Of a DNA stretch of 15,970 nt, positions 7,290 through 15,970 are shown in pieces. Source of the DNA: Temnopleurus reevesii. Lineage: Eukaryota; Echinodermata; Echinoidea; Temnopleuroida; Temnopleuridae. The stretch lies in assembly GCA_036244855.1 (NCBI GenBank), contig BQKZ01007457.1:24004-39973 (forward strand), written 5' to 3'. The notes under the pieces were generated by a model. It saw only the letters and a list, made by a program, of their open reading frames with translations. It ran no database searches and had not been told where the DNA came from. The stretch's first letter is position 1, and every line of letters begins with the position of its first letter. Made by a program: the position numbers and the translations under genes.

Positions 7290-7785
7290 CATTTTGTATA
7301 TCATGTTGAATTGAATTGAATTTAATCTAATTTATTTATTATCCAATAAAACAATGAATAACATGGTATTGTATTACAAAGATATAGTACTTAAAGCATA
7401 AAGTTAACAGGATAAAGGAAACCAGAAAATAGCATGGATACTAGTCGAGTCTGGCACCTAGTCACAAAGGCAATTATTGTCATATTGACTTGAAAGATTA
7501 AAAAGTTACATTAAGAAGTTACATTATATAAACGTTACATTAAGTTACATATATGTACACTTAACATGATCATTTGTTGTATAAACATTAATTACATTTT
7601 CTCACACACACACACACGCGCACACACAAATTTATGTTAAGGGCAGATGGACAGCCATGAATGCAGAATAAAGAATACATGTACGTAATAATATTTGTGT
7701 ACTCGCCATCCATTCATTTATTCAGTAAGAGCACTTTAAGCGCCTTTCTAAAAGAAAACCCAGATGTATTTGTTTTAACAACAGA
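7290..7785 (-). mobile_element. Possible degraded LINE 3' region
   Basis: On the - strand, 7785-7721 encodes NTSGFSFRKALKVLLLNK then a stop, resembling the end of a LINE ORF2. Toward 7300 the sequence ends in ATTCAATTCAATTC, like a short-motif LINE tail. A CA microsatellite interrupts it at 7602-7628. The match is by eye and weak. Confidence 0.3.
7602..7628. repeat. (CA)n microsatellite
   Basis: A run of CA dinucleotides with a CGCG interruption. Confidence 0.9.
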
Positions 7786-7789
7786 TATA

Positions 7790-7940
7790 TTATTTCCGTA
7801 AAATAAAGTGAGTCATGGGACAATAGATCCGTACGTAGATCAGTGCGTATGCAGCAATCACAAGGTCGCTCCGATGTGAATAGGACTACAAAGGAGCGAT
7901 GAATTAGGGTTCCACTTAATTATACGGAAATGGTTTATAT
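7790..7940 (+). mobile_element. ATTTCCGTAAAAT-type MITE, copy 3
   Basis: It starts TATTTCCGTAAAATAAAGTG, carries GGGACAATAGATCCGTACG and ends TTATACGGAAATGGTTTATAT. It is a more diverged full-length copy in the intron after exon C. Confidence 0.7.
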
Positions 7941-7948
7941 TTATATAA

Positions 7949-8106
7949 TATTGGATGGCAATAAATGGAATACCAGGGAATATTGCACGAGTTAGGGCAA
8001 TATTGCACGAGTTAGGGCAATATTGCACGAATCGAAGATGAGTGCAATATTGGCCCTAACGAGTGCAATATTCCCGGTATTTCATGAAATGAAGCCATCC
8101 AATATA
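7949..8106. repeat. Palindromic element with a triplicated 20-bp motif
   Basis: The outer ends are ATATTGGATGGC and GCCATCCAATAT. The arms 7949-8008 and 8040-8106 pair imperfectly. The left arm holds three tandem copies of GCAATATTGCACGAGTTAGG-like units near 7979, 7998 and 8018. No coding function is likely. Confidence 0.7.
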
Positions 8107-8167
8107 ATTATTATTATCCTTACATATACCAGAAGGCTGGTCACTGCTTTGTGCAAGCGTGAAATTG

Positions 8168-8201
8168 AAGCCGTACAATATGGCTTAATATTGTACGGCT
8201 T
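8168..8201. repeat. Perfect 14-bp inverted repeat with a 6-nt loop
   Basis: AAGCCGTACAATAT (8168-8181) pairs exactly with ATATTGTACGGCTT (8188-8201) across GGCTTA. There is no U-tract pattern typical of a terminator. It is probably another tiny inverted-repeat element. Confidence 0.75.
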
Positions 8202-8223
8202 AAAACTCTCATATAGATAATAA

Positions 8224-8720
8224 TGTTTTATAACATTTTTTTTTAAATCATATTTAACAAGATATAATTAAACTACTTCCGTAAAATAAAGTGGGTCAGA
8301 GGACATTAGATCCGTTCGGCATGTTTATATCGTGTTGATTAACATTTTGTAAATCATATTGAAGATATAAAATATTTCTGTACAATGAAGTTGGTCATGG
8401 GACATTAGATCCGTTTGCCGTGAATTGAACTGTGCGGACACAACAATCATATAATAGGCCGACTCCGATATAAAGAGCAAAAGAGCATTGAATTGGCGTT
8501 CAACTTCATTTTACGGAAATAGTTTATATTGTGTTATAACATTTTTAAAATCATATTTAACAAGATATAAACTACTTTCGTAAAATAAAGTTGGTCATGG
8601 GACAATAGATCCGTACGCAGAGTATTGAACTGTTCAGACACAACAATAAGCAGGTTCCGATAATAAGAGCAATGCAAAGAAGCATTGATCTAGCGTTCGA
8701 CTTGATTTTGCGCAAATAGG
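8224..8720 (+). repeat. Tandem array of the MITE plus linker (copies 4-6)
   Basis: Three units start at 8273 (internally deleted, to about 8335), 8372 and 8573. They are joined by a shared linker (TAACATTTTT..AATCATATTTAACAAGATATAA). The last two starts are about 201-205 bp apart. The element has therefore become tandemly amplified together with flanking sequence. From 8721 to 9291 the intron is AT-rich. A retroposon-like ending with GTGAAATAAAGATGATTA near 9208 is possible but unproven. Confidence 0.65.
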
Positions 8721-9291
8721 AAAAATTATTATTGTCAGAGATTATTAGTTTGTCTCGTAGTGTACTTTCGTTAACTCGCAAATTTGTAATTACTCCTACA
8801 ACAAGTATTTACTTATTTATCTATCAATGTTATGTAACTTAAAAAGCTTCGCTGTTCAGATATAGTGTATCATAAATCTTTTTTGTAATTGATAATATGC
8901 AAATATTAGTATTTGTGTTGAAACATCATTATAATTTCATGTTCAAATTTGTGTCTTGACAGTGATCACAGCAAGGTAGTGGATATAAATGAGCAAAAAG
9001 CTCTAACGATCAAACATATATGACCTATACTCATTATCATGATTATGAACCAATCTTGGATTACTTGTGAATTCATTGCTATATCTGTTTTGCGTCATAT
9101 AATGTTATTTCTGTATACCCTGCCTCATGTTAATTGAGTTGAATATGTGTCACTTATCTTAACGGAGGACCTGTGTTTCTTATTTATGTAACTTCTTTAT
9201 ATAAGTGAAATAAAGATGATTACATAATGTTATTGAAATGGAAGATAAATTTAAATCAAAATAAAATATGTCCTATGAAACTTGTTTGCAG

Positions 9292-9534
9292 ACGACACAA
9301 ATCCACCCTCTCTGGAATGCCAGCTTTCCAAAACTATCCCGACTTCCAACGCGGGAGAGCAGGTCACGTGGTCTGCCCCTGTCCTGGTTGACAATGAAAC
9401 CCTTCCGGTTCTGGAGTTTGTCGGCAAAACATCAAACGGCAGTGTGTTCCCCATTGGTCATGCAACACTCGGCTACAGTGCTTATGACCAAGCCGGGAAC
9501 AGCGTAAACTGTACCTTTAACATCACTGTTGTCG
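9292..9534 (+). CDS. HYR exon 1
   Basis: A 243-nt exon, phase 1 at both ends (TTTGCAG acceptor, GTCG|GTAAGA donor). It encodes one complete hyalin-repeat (HYR) domain, an immunoglobulin-like extracellular fold. The sequence contains PPSLECQLSKTIPTSNAGEQ, VTWSAPVLVDNE, then GHATLGYSAYDQAGNSVNCT. The hallmarks are the first-strand Cys, the V-W-x-x-P turn, 'DN', and Y-x-A-x-D-x-x-G-N-x-x-x-C near the end. There are sequons at NET, NGS, NCT and NIT. It is more diverged than HYR exons 4-8 and likely older. It links the propeller to the HYR stalk. Confidence 0.85.
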
Positions 9535-10397
9535 GTAAGATTCAGTGCTACTTTCCTATAATCTTCTGTCACTTTTTATTAAAGTTAAAGTCTGGGTCGG
9601 ACCAAGAAAAATCTTCCATCGATGAAGAAGCAAAAAGTGGAAGAACAAATGAAAAAGTTAGAAGCAAACCGATCCATAGATGAGAAAGATATGACTATTT
9701 TAAAATTATAACTAAACAGTTGTTTATCCTGCCAATTGACAACGTTTTGTCAAGTGATATGACGTATCTCATGCACTTCTCTACAATCAGTTTATTATAT
9801 CTTATTGTTGAAAAAGAAACTTCTTTAATGTTTGATATAAAAAGAATAAATTGCTTTCGTAGATATAGACATGGGTACAGATACATTTATTGATTCAACC
9901 TTTTGGAGATCAAAATAAATGGAGCAGTATTGGATTAAATGGAATTCTTAAAACAGTAGGTTATAATACGATTACTTACAAAAACAATTGTTTACATGCC
10001 CACATAATAATTTTTTTTGATATCTGCATCGATCGGTCGGACAATGTTTTTTTTTTCTTTTTTAATCAATTTTTGGAACTGATTTCATATACAAAATAAG
10101 ACTTATAAAAGAGCCATAAAACTTCTGAAAACGATTTTGAATGATTTATTGCAGCCGTTTATTCATAATTTTACTAAAGTTCATAGTTGACCTTTCAGAT
10201 TATATTTCTCATGTTTTCATATCATTTTAGTATTTTTTATTCGAGTGAAAAGCGAAAAAGTTTAGGTCAAGCCATTTTCGGACGGTCGGTCAGATGTACT
10301 GGGTATCCACGAAATATTTGTTGGGGCCTTGCCGCATGATCAGCCACTCTTGAGAAATTTGATCAAAAATTCCCATACATTACATTTTTCCGCGCAG
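9535..10397 (+). other. Intron between HYR exons 1 and 2
   Basis: An 863-bp AT-rich intron. The first 150 bases stay open and read as a charged, low-complexity peptide, but this lies past a good donor and has no HYR character. I see no repeat, RNA gene or additional exon in it. Confidence 0.7.
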
Positions 10398-10676
10398 ATG
10401 ACGAACCACCAATATTCGGCTACTGTCCGCTGAATGCAACGTTTAAACCAGCGCCTGGGGATAGCACCACCAACGTCTCCTGGGTGGAGCCTATTGTTTC
10501 TGACAACTCTGGCTCGTTTGAGCTGCAGTATGGGGTTGTAAGCGACGGAGTGGTTGTGTACAATAACAGCGTTGGGAATGGTATGCAATACACAATCGGA
10601 ACGTACACTGTCATCTACGTTGCAGCGGACAAAGCAGGTCATGAAACCGAGTGTTCTTTTTCCATTCAAGTCTTAG
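10398..10676 (+). CDS. HYR exon 2
   Basis: A 279-nt exon, phase 1-1 (GCGCAG acceptor, TTAG|GTGAGA donor), encoding one HYR domain. It begins DDEPPIFGYCPLNATFK, continues TTNVSWVEPIVSDNSG and ends IYVAADKAGHETECSFSIQV. It is about 10 residues longer than HYR exons 3-8 because of an insertion in the middle loop (VVSDGVVVYNNSVGNG). Sequons are NAT, NVS and NNS. The expected Cys pair is present, while G-H replaces the usual G-N before the last Cys. Confidence 0.85.
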
Positions 10677-11169
10677 GTGAGACATATATGTATTTTTTCT
10701 TCTTATTCTTTTTTTTTTTTGGGGGGGGCGGGGGGTAGTCCTTTACAAGACAGTGAATAAATTATGGATGTACACTCAGGCCGAAAACCTTTTTCTTTGG
10801 GGGGGGGGGGGAGGGGGTGAGGTGGGAATATTTGGGCGATTTCATATTGCAAAATGTTCCATTTTTGTGGTATTCCAAATGTTACGGAGCCAATGTCTGT
10901 GGATTTCTTTTCAACATTGTTATTACCCGGTATCAAATAATACTCCAATTACCCCCAAATACATTTATCGAGGTAAAATGCAATAGTTTTCACTCTTTAC
11001 ATTATGGATTATGAAGATACTTTACAAATATGTCCAAGGTATTGCAATGAGACCTGCGATATATTCACAAAATCCCAGAGCCTTTGTTAAATTATTTGTC
11101 AACGTCAAGCCATTTCAATTTGCTTTGTTTGTTTACGTACCGTTCAGAATCCATGTTTCATTTACTTAG
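10677..11169 (+). other. Intron between HYR exons 2 and 3 with T/G homopolymer runs
   Basis: A 493-bp intron. T12 at 10709-10720 runs directly into G8-C-G6 (10721-10735). A G13-A-G5 tract follows at 10799-10817. The G runs satisfy a G-quadruplex pattern on the + strand and would be in the pre-mRNA just after the donor. Open frames through the runs are meaningless. Confidence 0.75.
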
Positions 11170-11418
11170 ATACCCAAGAGCCAACATTTTCAAAGTGCCC
11201 ACCCACCCAATCTGTTTTCATGGAACCTGGTGAGGATTATTCAATAGTATCTTGGAAACCTCCGAAGGTACTGGACAACGTTATGGTCGCTTCTGCAAAC
11301 TTCATAGGAAGTGTTCAAAATGGAGGAAATTTTTCTCTTGGAGTCACCCATCTATCATACGAAGCAGTAGATACCTCGGGAAACAAGGCGACCTGCATGT
11401 TTGCCATAGTTGTCAGTG
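11170..11418 (+). CDS. HYR exon 3
   Basis: A 249-nt exon (83 codons), phase 1-1 (TACTTAG acceptor, AGTG|GTAGGT donor). It reads DTQEPTFSKCPPTQSVFMEP, then SIVSWKPPKVLDN and GGNFSLGVTHLSYEAVD, ending GNKATCMFAIVVSG. It has the same length as HYR exons 4-8. It shares NFSLG, YEAVD and ATCMF with them, so it looks like the nearest outgroup of the recently expanded array. One sequon (NFS) is seen. Confidence 0.88.
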
Positions 11419-12092
11419 GTAGGTTTTGTCTTATAGCAAATGATCTATGTTAAGAGTGTTGGAAAAGTGGGGGCAGGGTACAGATATAATTATGAGGGAC
11501 ATTAATAGGTGTTAGGTAGTTATTTTAAAAAATGTCTTTTCTTTTTGTGAGTGATGTTGTTAATGGGAATACAAATACTGTGATAATGATATGTTGCAGT
11601 GCAAGTTTCTTGAAATTCTAATTCCTTGTGATAAGCTCTTCGATTCTACTGCCGTTGTGTTGCAAGGGTACTTCAATATCAAATGTACTGGGCATATATT
11701 GCAATGCCACTGCAGTATTGCAGTATTTGAATGATGTGTTTGTTCGACTTTTCTTTAAAAGACAGGATGGTGTCGTTCAAGACAAATGCTATGATCTAAT
11801 TGCAAGACAGTCCTGCCGAAAACACAAAGTACAGTTTCATGATAAAACGTGATCTACATATAAAAGAAAACATAGCAAATTAGATGACGCTACGGAAGTA
11901 ATTTTGCAATAGCGTTGCAGTAATTCTTTAATTGCTTTAGAGTAAGATCACATTGCGTGATCCGAAATTGAATAGAGTGATTAATTGAAGCACTTTTGAA
12001 ACGTCTGGAATAGGAATGAAGAAATATTTGAAATGGGCTGCAGTAAAATTACGGTATTATTTTTCAAAATATGAAGGTAGTCCTCTTTCAAT
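11419..12092 (+). other. First part of the intron after HYR exon 3
   Basis: AT-rich intron with scattered TGCAGTA words (for example near 11707-11725 and 11908-11925) that look like eroded outliers of the minisatellite that follows. No exon was found. The small frame 11628-11852 shows no recognisable domain. Confidence 0.6.
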
Positions 12093-12620
12093 TGGTTTAC
12101 AGTACTGCTCCAATAGTATAATTGCAATACTTTTGTAAATGGTCTGCAGTGGGATAGCAGTACTGTTGCAGATGGTATGTTGTAAGATATTGTAGTTCTA
12201 CTTCAAATGGTCTGCAGGAAGATTGCAGTACTACTACCAATTGTCTGCCGTAAGATTGCAGTACTACTACAAGTATTCCACAGATAGATAGCAAAATTTC
12301 TGCCAAAGGTCCGCAGAAGGATAATAATCCGCATTTAGATCGCGATACTGCTGCAAATGTACCGCAGTGAGATTGCAGTACTGCTGCAAGTAGTCCACAG
12401 AAACATAGCAAATCTTCTGCCAAAATACTGCAGTATGAATCCACCACTACTGCCAGTGGTCTGCAGTAAGATTGCATACTACTACAAATGGTCTGCAGTG
12501 GGATGCCAGTACTACTGCATATGGTTTGAAGTTTGATTGTAGTACTATTGCAAATGATCCGCAGTATGATTACAATACTACCCCAATATTCTGCAGTAGA
12601 TAGGCAGCCGCTTTCAAATA
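12093..12620. repeat. Minisatellite of about 36 bp, roughly 14-15 diverged units
   Basis: The unit is approximately GTCTGCAGTAAGATTGCAGT followed by ACTACTGCAAATG. It recurs with point changes and small indels. The period appears as a 12-residue repeat in the - strand frame 12097-12477 (CG...LLAAVLQSHCG). Most units carry the palindrome CTGCAG or a variant. A separate block of the same repeat occurs at 15457-15525. Confidence 0.8.
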
Positions 12621-12710
12621 GTTGGCAGTACTACCCCACATGATCTCAATTGGGAATACAATGCTACTGTCAATGACTGCAGTAAGATTACAGTATTCTG
12701 TAACGTGGAA

Positions 12711-12835
12711 GTGTCGTGGTGTAGTGGTTCTGATTCTTGCCTTTCATGTTGAGGGCCAAGGTTTGAGTACCAAGCATGGCAATAATTATCATCGGCAAGA
12801 ATTTCATCCACATTGTCGTGCACTCAACCAAAAAG
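12711..12835 (+). mobile_element. SINE copy 3, diverged head and part of body
   Basis: GTGTCGTGGTGTAGTGGTTC (box A) and AAGGTTTGAGTACC (degenerate box B) are followed by GCAAGAATTTCATCCACATT. This is the same body sequence as the SINE at 591-896, in + orientation. The tail part is missing. From 12836 to 13243 the intron is AT-rich with no other feature. Confidence 0.65.
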
Positions 12836-13243
12836 AAACGCGCTTCAAATATAAGAACCCTAAGACTCGCAGAGCATGTTGAACAAATTTATCTTTCAAT
12901 CCGATATTGGACTGAGGAGGGCGCCGTCGAGAAGAAAACCCATCTTCATATTTCTCTGTCAAGTATTGAGAGGGTTTTTCTTAATTAAATTTCACAAATT
13001 CAGTTAACCATACGATTTGGGATATTCCGTTTTTATAGTTAACATATTTATTTTTCGTTGATGATTTGCCAACACTGTTATTATATTGAATCTAAATTTA
13101 AAATAAAATCATTGATATTTCATATCTGTACGTTTTGTAAATCAACCTACAGTTTAGCTTTTGAGCTGCAATGGGTTTCATTTCATAATCTCTTCATCGA
13201 TCTATCTATCTATATTAAATCTTGAATAACCCTCGATTTTTAG

Positions 13244-13492
13244 ATACCGAAGAACCGGTTATACATGACTGCCCTTCGAGTCAGTCTGTACCTATGAACC
13301 ATGGACAGAACTTTGCTACGGTGTCTTGGACTGAACCAACAGAAACAGATAACACCGGTGATGTGATTATGACGTTCAAAGGAATCACAACTAACCCAGG
13401 CAACTTTTCACTCGGAATAAGTTCATTATTGTATGAAGCTGTTGATGGAGAAGGAAATATTGCAACATGCATGTTCGACATAGTTGTAAGAG
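13244..13492 (+). CDS. HYR exon 4
   Basis: A 249-nt exon, phase 1-1 (TTTTTAG acceptor, AGAG|GTAAGT donor), and the first of five near-identical HYR exons. It starts DTEEPVIHDCPSSQSVPMNH, has ATVSWTEPTETDNT and ends GEGNIATCMFDIVVRG. It differs from HYR exons 5-8 in the middle: DVIMTFKGITT replaces DVNITFKGN(T/K)T. That removes two of the three N-glycosylation sequons; NFS stays. The - strand frame over the same bases is a shadow. Confidence 0.9.
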
Positions 13493-13787
13493 GTAAGTCT
13501 TTCTCTTGAATGATAAAATGAATAATGTAATATATTTTTTTACTTACTCAGAATGATCATTTCGTTACTCATATCAGCTTTGCAACTAATGAATATGAAG
13601 AGAAATGTTATCAAATTATATTATTGATACTTCTTTATTTCTTAATGAAAATTGTGAGTATATTGTCAGTTACCTGATAATTCAGCTATTCTTTTTATAC
13701 CCGTAAAAGGAATAGGGACATACGTTCAATGTTCAGCAAAATTAAGCCATAGCATTATTTAAGATCTTGTGTTTCATGATTATACAG

Positions 13788-14036
13788 ATGATGAACCTCC
13801 TGTTATACATAACTGCCCTTCAAGTCAGTCTGTACCTATGAACACTGGACAGAACTTTGCTACGGTGTCTTGGACTGAACCAACAGCAACAGATAACACC
13901 GATGATGTGAATATAACGTTCAAAGGAAACAAAACTAACCCAGGCAACTTTTCACTCGGAATCACTTCACTGTTTTATGAAGCTGTTGATGGAGAAGGAA
14001 ATATTGCAACATGCATGTTCGACATAGTTGTTACAG
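13788..14036 (+). CDS. HYR exon 5
   Basis: A 249-nt exon, phase 1-1 (ATACAG acceptor, ACAG|GTAAGT donor). It starts DDEPPVIHNCPSSQSVPMN, has WTEPTATDNTDDVNITFKG and ends CMFDIVVTG. It carries three sequons (NIT, NKT, NFS) and the usual two Cys. The 295-bp intron before it is the shortest between HYR exons. Confidence 0.9.
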
Positions 14037-14093
14037 GTAAGTTATATCATTATTAGTGTAATAACTGTACATCAGGAAGTAAATCCTCTTCAG

Positions 14094-14115
14094 ATGTTTG
14101 AAATAGTCGAGAGCG
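14094..14115 (+). pseudogene. Relic 3' end of a lost HYR exon
   Basis: Positions 14094-14115 read MFEIVES plus one base, then GTAAGTTACC. This matches the end of HYR exon 5 (MFDIVVT plus one base, GTAAGTTAT), and the resemblance continues about 55 bases into the intron (both have GGAAGTAAA). The rest of the exon is missing. It lies inside the longest intron of the array, consistent with deletion of a former repeat. Confidence 0.55.
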
Positions 14116-14539
14116 GTAAGTTACCTAATTAGTATTCCTGTAATTTCTGCAAATCTGGAAGTAAAACTTTTTTAGACCTTCACTATACATGCCAAGCGTT
14201 CATCTTCTCATGATATTATAAATGTATCATGATTTGACAAAATGATTCCATTTTCCGTTTGTATAATTAACTATAAGTAGGTATCATTGCATAGCCAGTG
14301 TCTATGCGCAAGAAGACACTGTTACGAGAATGATCATTCATGCGCAGCTTAACAGAATGGCAAAAAAGGTGAACAACCTCACAAAAGTTTGTCTTAATAG
14401 ACAATCTGTTCACTGCATTTGTTTTGCAAACCTGCATACCACATATTTACTCTAGTATATACAACCCCTAAAAGCACAATCATTAAATGAACCATTACAT
14501 TATCTCAATTTTCGCTCAAAAACATCCTCAAATTTGCAG

Positions 14540-14788
14540 ATACCGAACATCCTGTTATACATAACTGCCCTTCGAGTCAGTCTGTACCCATGAACCATGA
14601 ACAGAACTTTGCTACGGTGTCTTGGAATGAACCAAAAGCAACAGATAACACCGATGATGTGAATATAACGTTTAAAGGAAACACAACTAACCCAGGCAAC
14701 TTTTCACTCGGAATCACTTCACTATCGTATGAAGCTGTTGATGGAGAAGGAAATATTGCAACATGCATGTTCGACATAGTGGTAATGG
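14540..14788 (+). CDS. HYR exon 6
   Basis: A 249-nt exon, phase 1-1 (TTTGCAG acceptor, ATGG|GTAAGT donor). It starts DTEHPVIHNCPSSQSVPMN and continues HEQNFATVSWNEPKATDNT, ending CMFDIVVMG. Changes special to this copy include G to E in NHEQ and T to N in WNEP. The three sequons NIT, NTT and NFS are present. The intron before it is homologous to the one before HYR exon 7. Confidence 0.9.
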
Positions 14789-15136
14789 GTAAGTTACATT
14801 AAAAAGTTCTGAAATTATTGATATATTCGACAGTAGATTATTCATGTCAATTTGTCATCGTCTCCTCATAAATCGACAAAGTAATTCTGCTCTTTATGTT
14901 AACTTGGTAGAGTACTAAACTATGAATCGGTTAGCAATTCATGGCCAGTATATGTATTGACGGAATAGTCATTCGTCAGCAGTTTTCAAATAGGGTAAAA
15001 ACAAATACTCTCACAATTTCCTTCTTAAAGCCTAATAGAAAATCTGGTCACTGCATTTATTTAGCAAACCTATACGCAACCCCGAAAAAAATGCCCCATT
15101 ATACTCTCTACATTTTCGCTCATCCACCATGTGTAG

Positions 15137-15385
15137 ATACCGAACATCCTGTGATACATAACTGCCCTTCGAGTCAGTCTGTACATATGAACACTGGACA
15201 GAACTTTGCTACGGTGTCTTGGACTGAACCAAAAGCAACAGATAACACCGGTGATGTGAATATAACGTTCAAAGGAAACACAACTAACCCAGGCAACTTT
15301 TCACTAGGAATCACTTCACTATTGTATGAAGCTGTTGATGGAGAAGGGAATATTGCAACATGCATGTTTGATATAGTTGTTAGAG
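15137..15385 (+). CDS. HYR exon 7
   Basis: A 249-nt exon, phase 1-1 (GTGTAG acceptor, AGAG|GTATGT donor). It starts DTEHPVIHNCPSSQSVHMN and has WTEPKATDNTGDVNITFKG, ending CMFDIVVRG. P to H in SVHMN is special to this copy. The upstream frame is open from 14941, but that part is intron and ends at a good acceptor. Confidence 0.9.
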
Positions 15386-15456
15386 GTATGTATCTCTCTT
15401 GAGTAATAAAGAAATGAAATATGTTTTATTTACTCGGAATTAACATTTTATTACAG

Positions 15457-15525
15457 CTGCTAATGGTCACAGTAAAATTTCAGTACTACTGCAAATTGTT
15501 TGGAGTAAGATTGCAGTAATTTCGC
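15457..15525. repeat. Outlying block of the 36-bp minisatellite
   Basis: It contains CAGTACTACTGCAAATTGTT and GTAAGATTGCAGTAATT, matching the unit of the 12093-12620 array. It sits in the intron after HYR exon 7, about 2.9 kb from the main array. From 15526 to 15776 the intron holds nothing else that I can name. Confidence 0.65.
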
Positions 15526-15776
15526 ACGATATATATGAAGCAAAATTTCACCAAAATATTTTCTACATACTTTCTCACTTTTTCTCACTAATCGCATAAT
15601 GAATACAGGAAATTGGAACAAAGCTAAAAATACGACAATTTTTTTTTAGCCAATTTGATATTCTAGTAGACCATAAGAATATAAAGTCCACCTAAGACAG
15701 AAACCCCTCTACACCTACCAATATGAGGTTTTTAATTCCTAAATTGTCTTCCTTTTTGTCTTTCTTCATTATGCAG

Positions 15777-15970
15777 ATGACGAACATCCTGTAATACATA
15801 ACTGCCCTTCCAGTCAATCTCTACCTATGAACCCAGGGCAGAACTTTGCTACAGTGTCTTGGACTGAACCAACAACAACAGATAACACCGATGATGTGAA
15901 TATAACGTTCAAAGGAAACACAACTAACCCAGGCAACTTTTCACTCGGAATCACTTCACTATTGTATGAA
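15777..15970 (+). CDS. HYR exon 8 (cut by the window end)
   Basis: The exon starts in phase 1 after TATGCAG and runs off the window. The visible part reads DDEHPVIHNCPSSQSLPMN, PGQNFATVSWTEPTTTDNT, then NITFKGNTTNPGNFSLG and LLYE. About 55 bases are missing compared with its 249-nt siblings. V to L in SQSLPMN and NPGQ are special to this copy. The array probably continues downstream. Confidence 0.88.

Noticed and set aside
9535..9683. Coding extension of HYR exon 1
   Set aside because: The HYR domain is complete and followed by GTAAGA in the common phase; the extension is charged low-complexity sequence without HYR features.
10703..11014. Frames through the G runs on both strands
   Set aside because: They are poly-Gly or poly-Pro products of homopolymers inside an intron.
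12097..12477. 126-codon open frame on the - strand, Cys- and Leu-rich
   Set aside because: It lies wholly in the 36-bp minisatellite; because 36 is a multiple of three, a repeat without stops stays open. No start context or domain.
12093..12620. CRISPR-like array
   Set aside because: There are no unique spacers; the whole unit is repeated and diverged, and the genome is eukaryotic.
13281..13481. Recurrent - strand frame in each HYR exon (also 14577-14777, 15174-15365)
   Set aside because: It is the exact antisense of conserved HYR coding sequence and recurs only because the exons are duplicates.
14941..15136. Coding sequence ahead of HYR exon 7
   Set aside because: It is homologous to the intron before HYR exon 6, which is not open, and ends at a regular acceptor.

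Overview
The window is animal genomic DNA, most likely from an echinoderm such as a sea urchin. The evidence is compact exons with clean GT-AG borders in AT-rich introns, tandem hyalin-repeat (HYR) exons, tRNA-derived SINEs, non-LTR retrotransposon remains and many short inverted-repeat elements. One base is N (4935), as in a draft assembly. The species is inferred, not proven.

All the coding sequence I can support is on the + strand and fits one gene that is open at both ends of the window. Exon A (2803-2989), one of two alternative exons B1 (5389-5510) or B2 (5642-5763), and exon C (6970-7269) encode successive blades of a diverged LDL-receptor YWTD-type beta-propeller. Eight HYR-domain exons follow: 9292-9534, 10398-10676, 11170-11418, 13244-13492, 13788-14036, 14540-14788, 15137-15385 and 15777 to the window end. 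All HYR exons are phase 1 at both borders (3' border unseen for the last), so they join in frame and can be added or lost as units. The product is probably an extracellular or cell-surface adhesion or matrix protein. The first exons, the signal peptide and the C-terminus lie outside the window.

Two points stand out. First, B1 and B2 are duplicated exons of identical length (122 nt, not a multiple of three). Both start in phase 2 and end in phase 1. Including both, or neither, shifts the frame into a stop, so a full-length product needs exactly one. The intron feeding them appears to use a GC-AG donor (GCAAGT). Second, HYR exons 4-8 are near-identical and form a recent tandem array. Parts of the introns were copied too, and one intron keeps a stub of a lost exon.

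Region by region: 1-2800 holds SINEs, foldback elements and a LINE 3' end whose (ATT)n tail runs into the acceptor of exon A. Positions 2990-5388 hold a GC-rich patch and inverted-repeat elements. Positions 5511-6969 hold a reverse-transcriptase scrap between B1 and B2, and a SINE split by a 720-bp TA-flanked transposon. Positions 7270-9291 hold a degraded LINE, palindromes and a repeat array of about 205-bp period. Positions 9535-11169 are ordinary introns with homopolymer runs. Positions 11419-13243 contain a 36-bp minisatellite and another SINE. Positions 13493-15776 are short introns of the HYR array.
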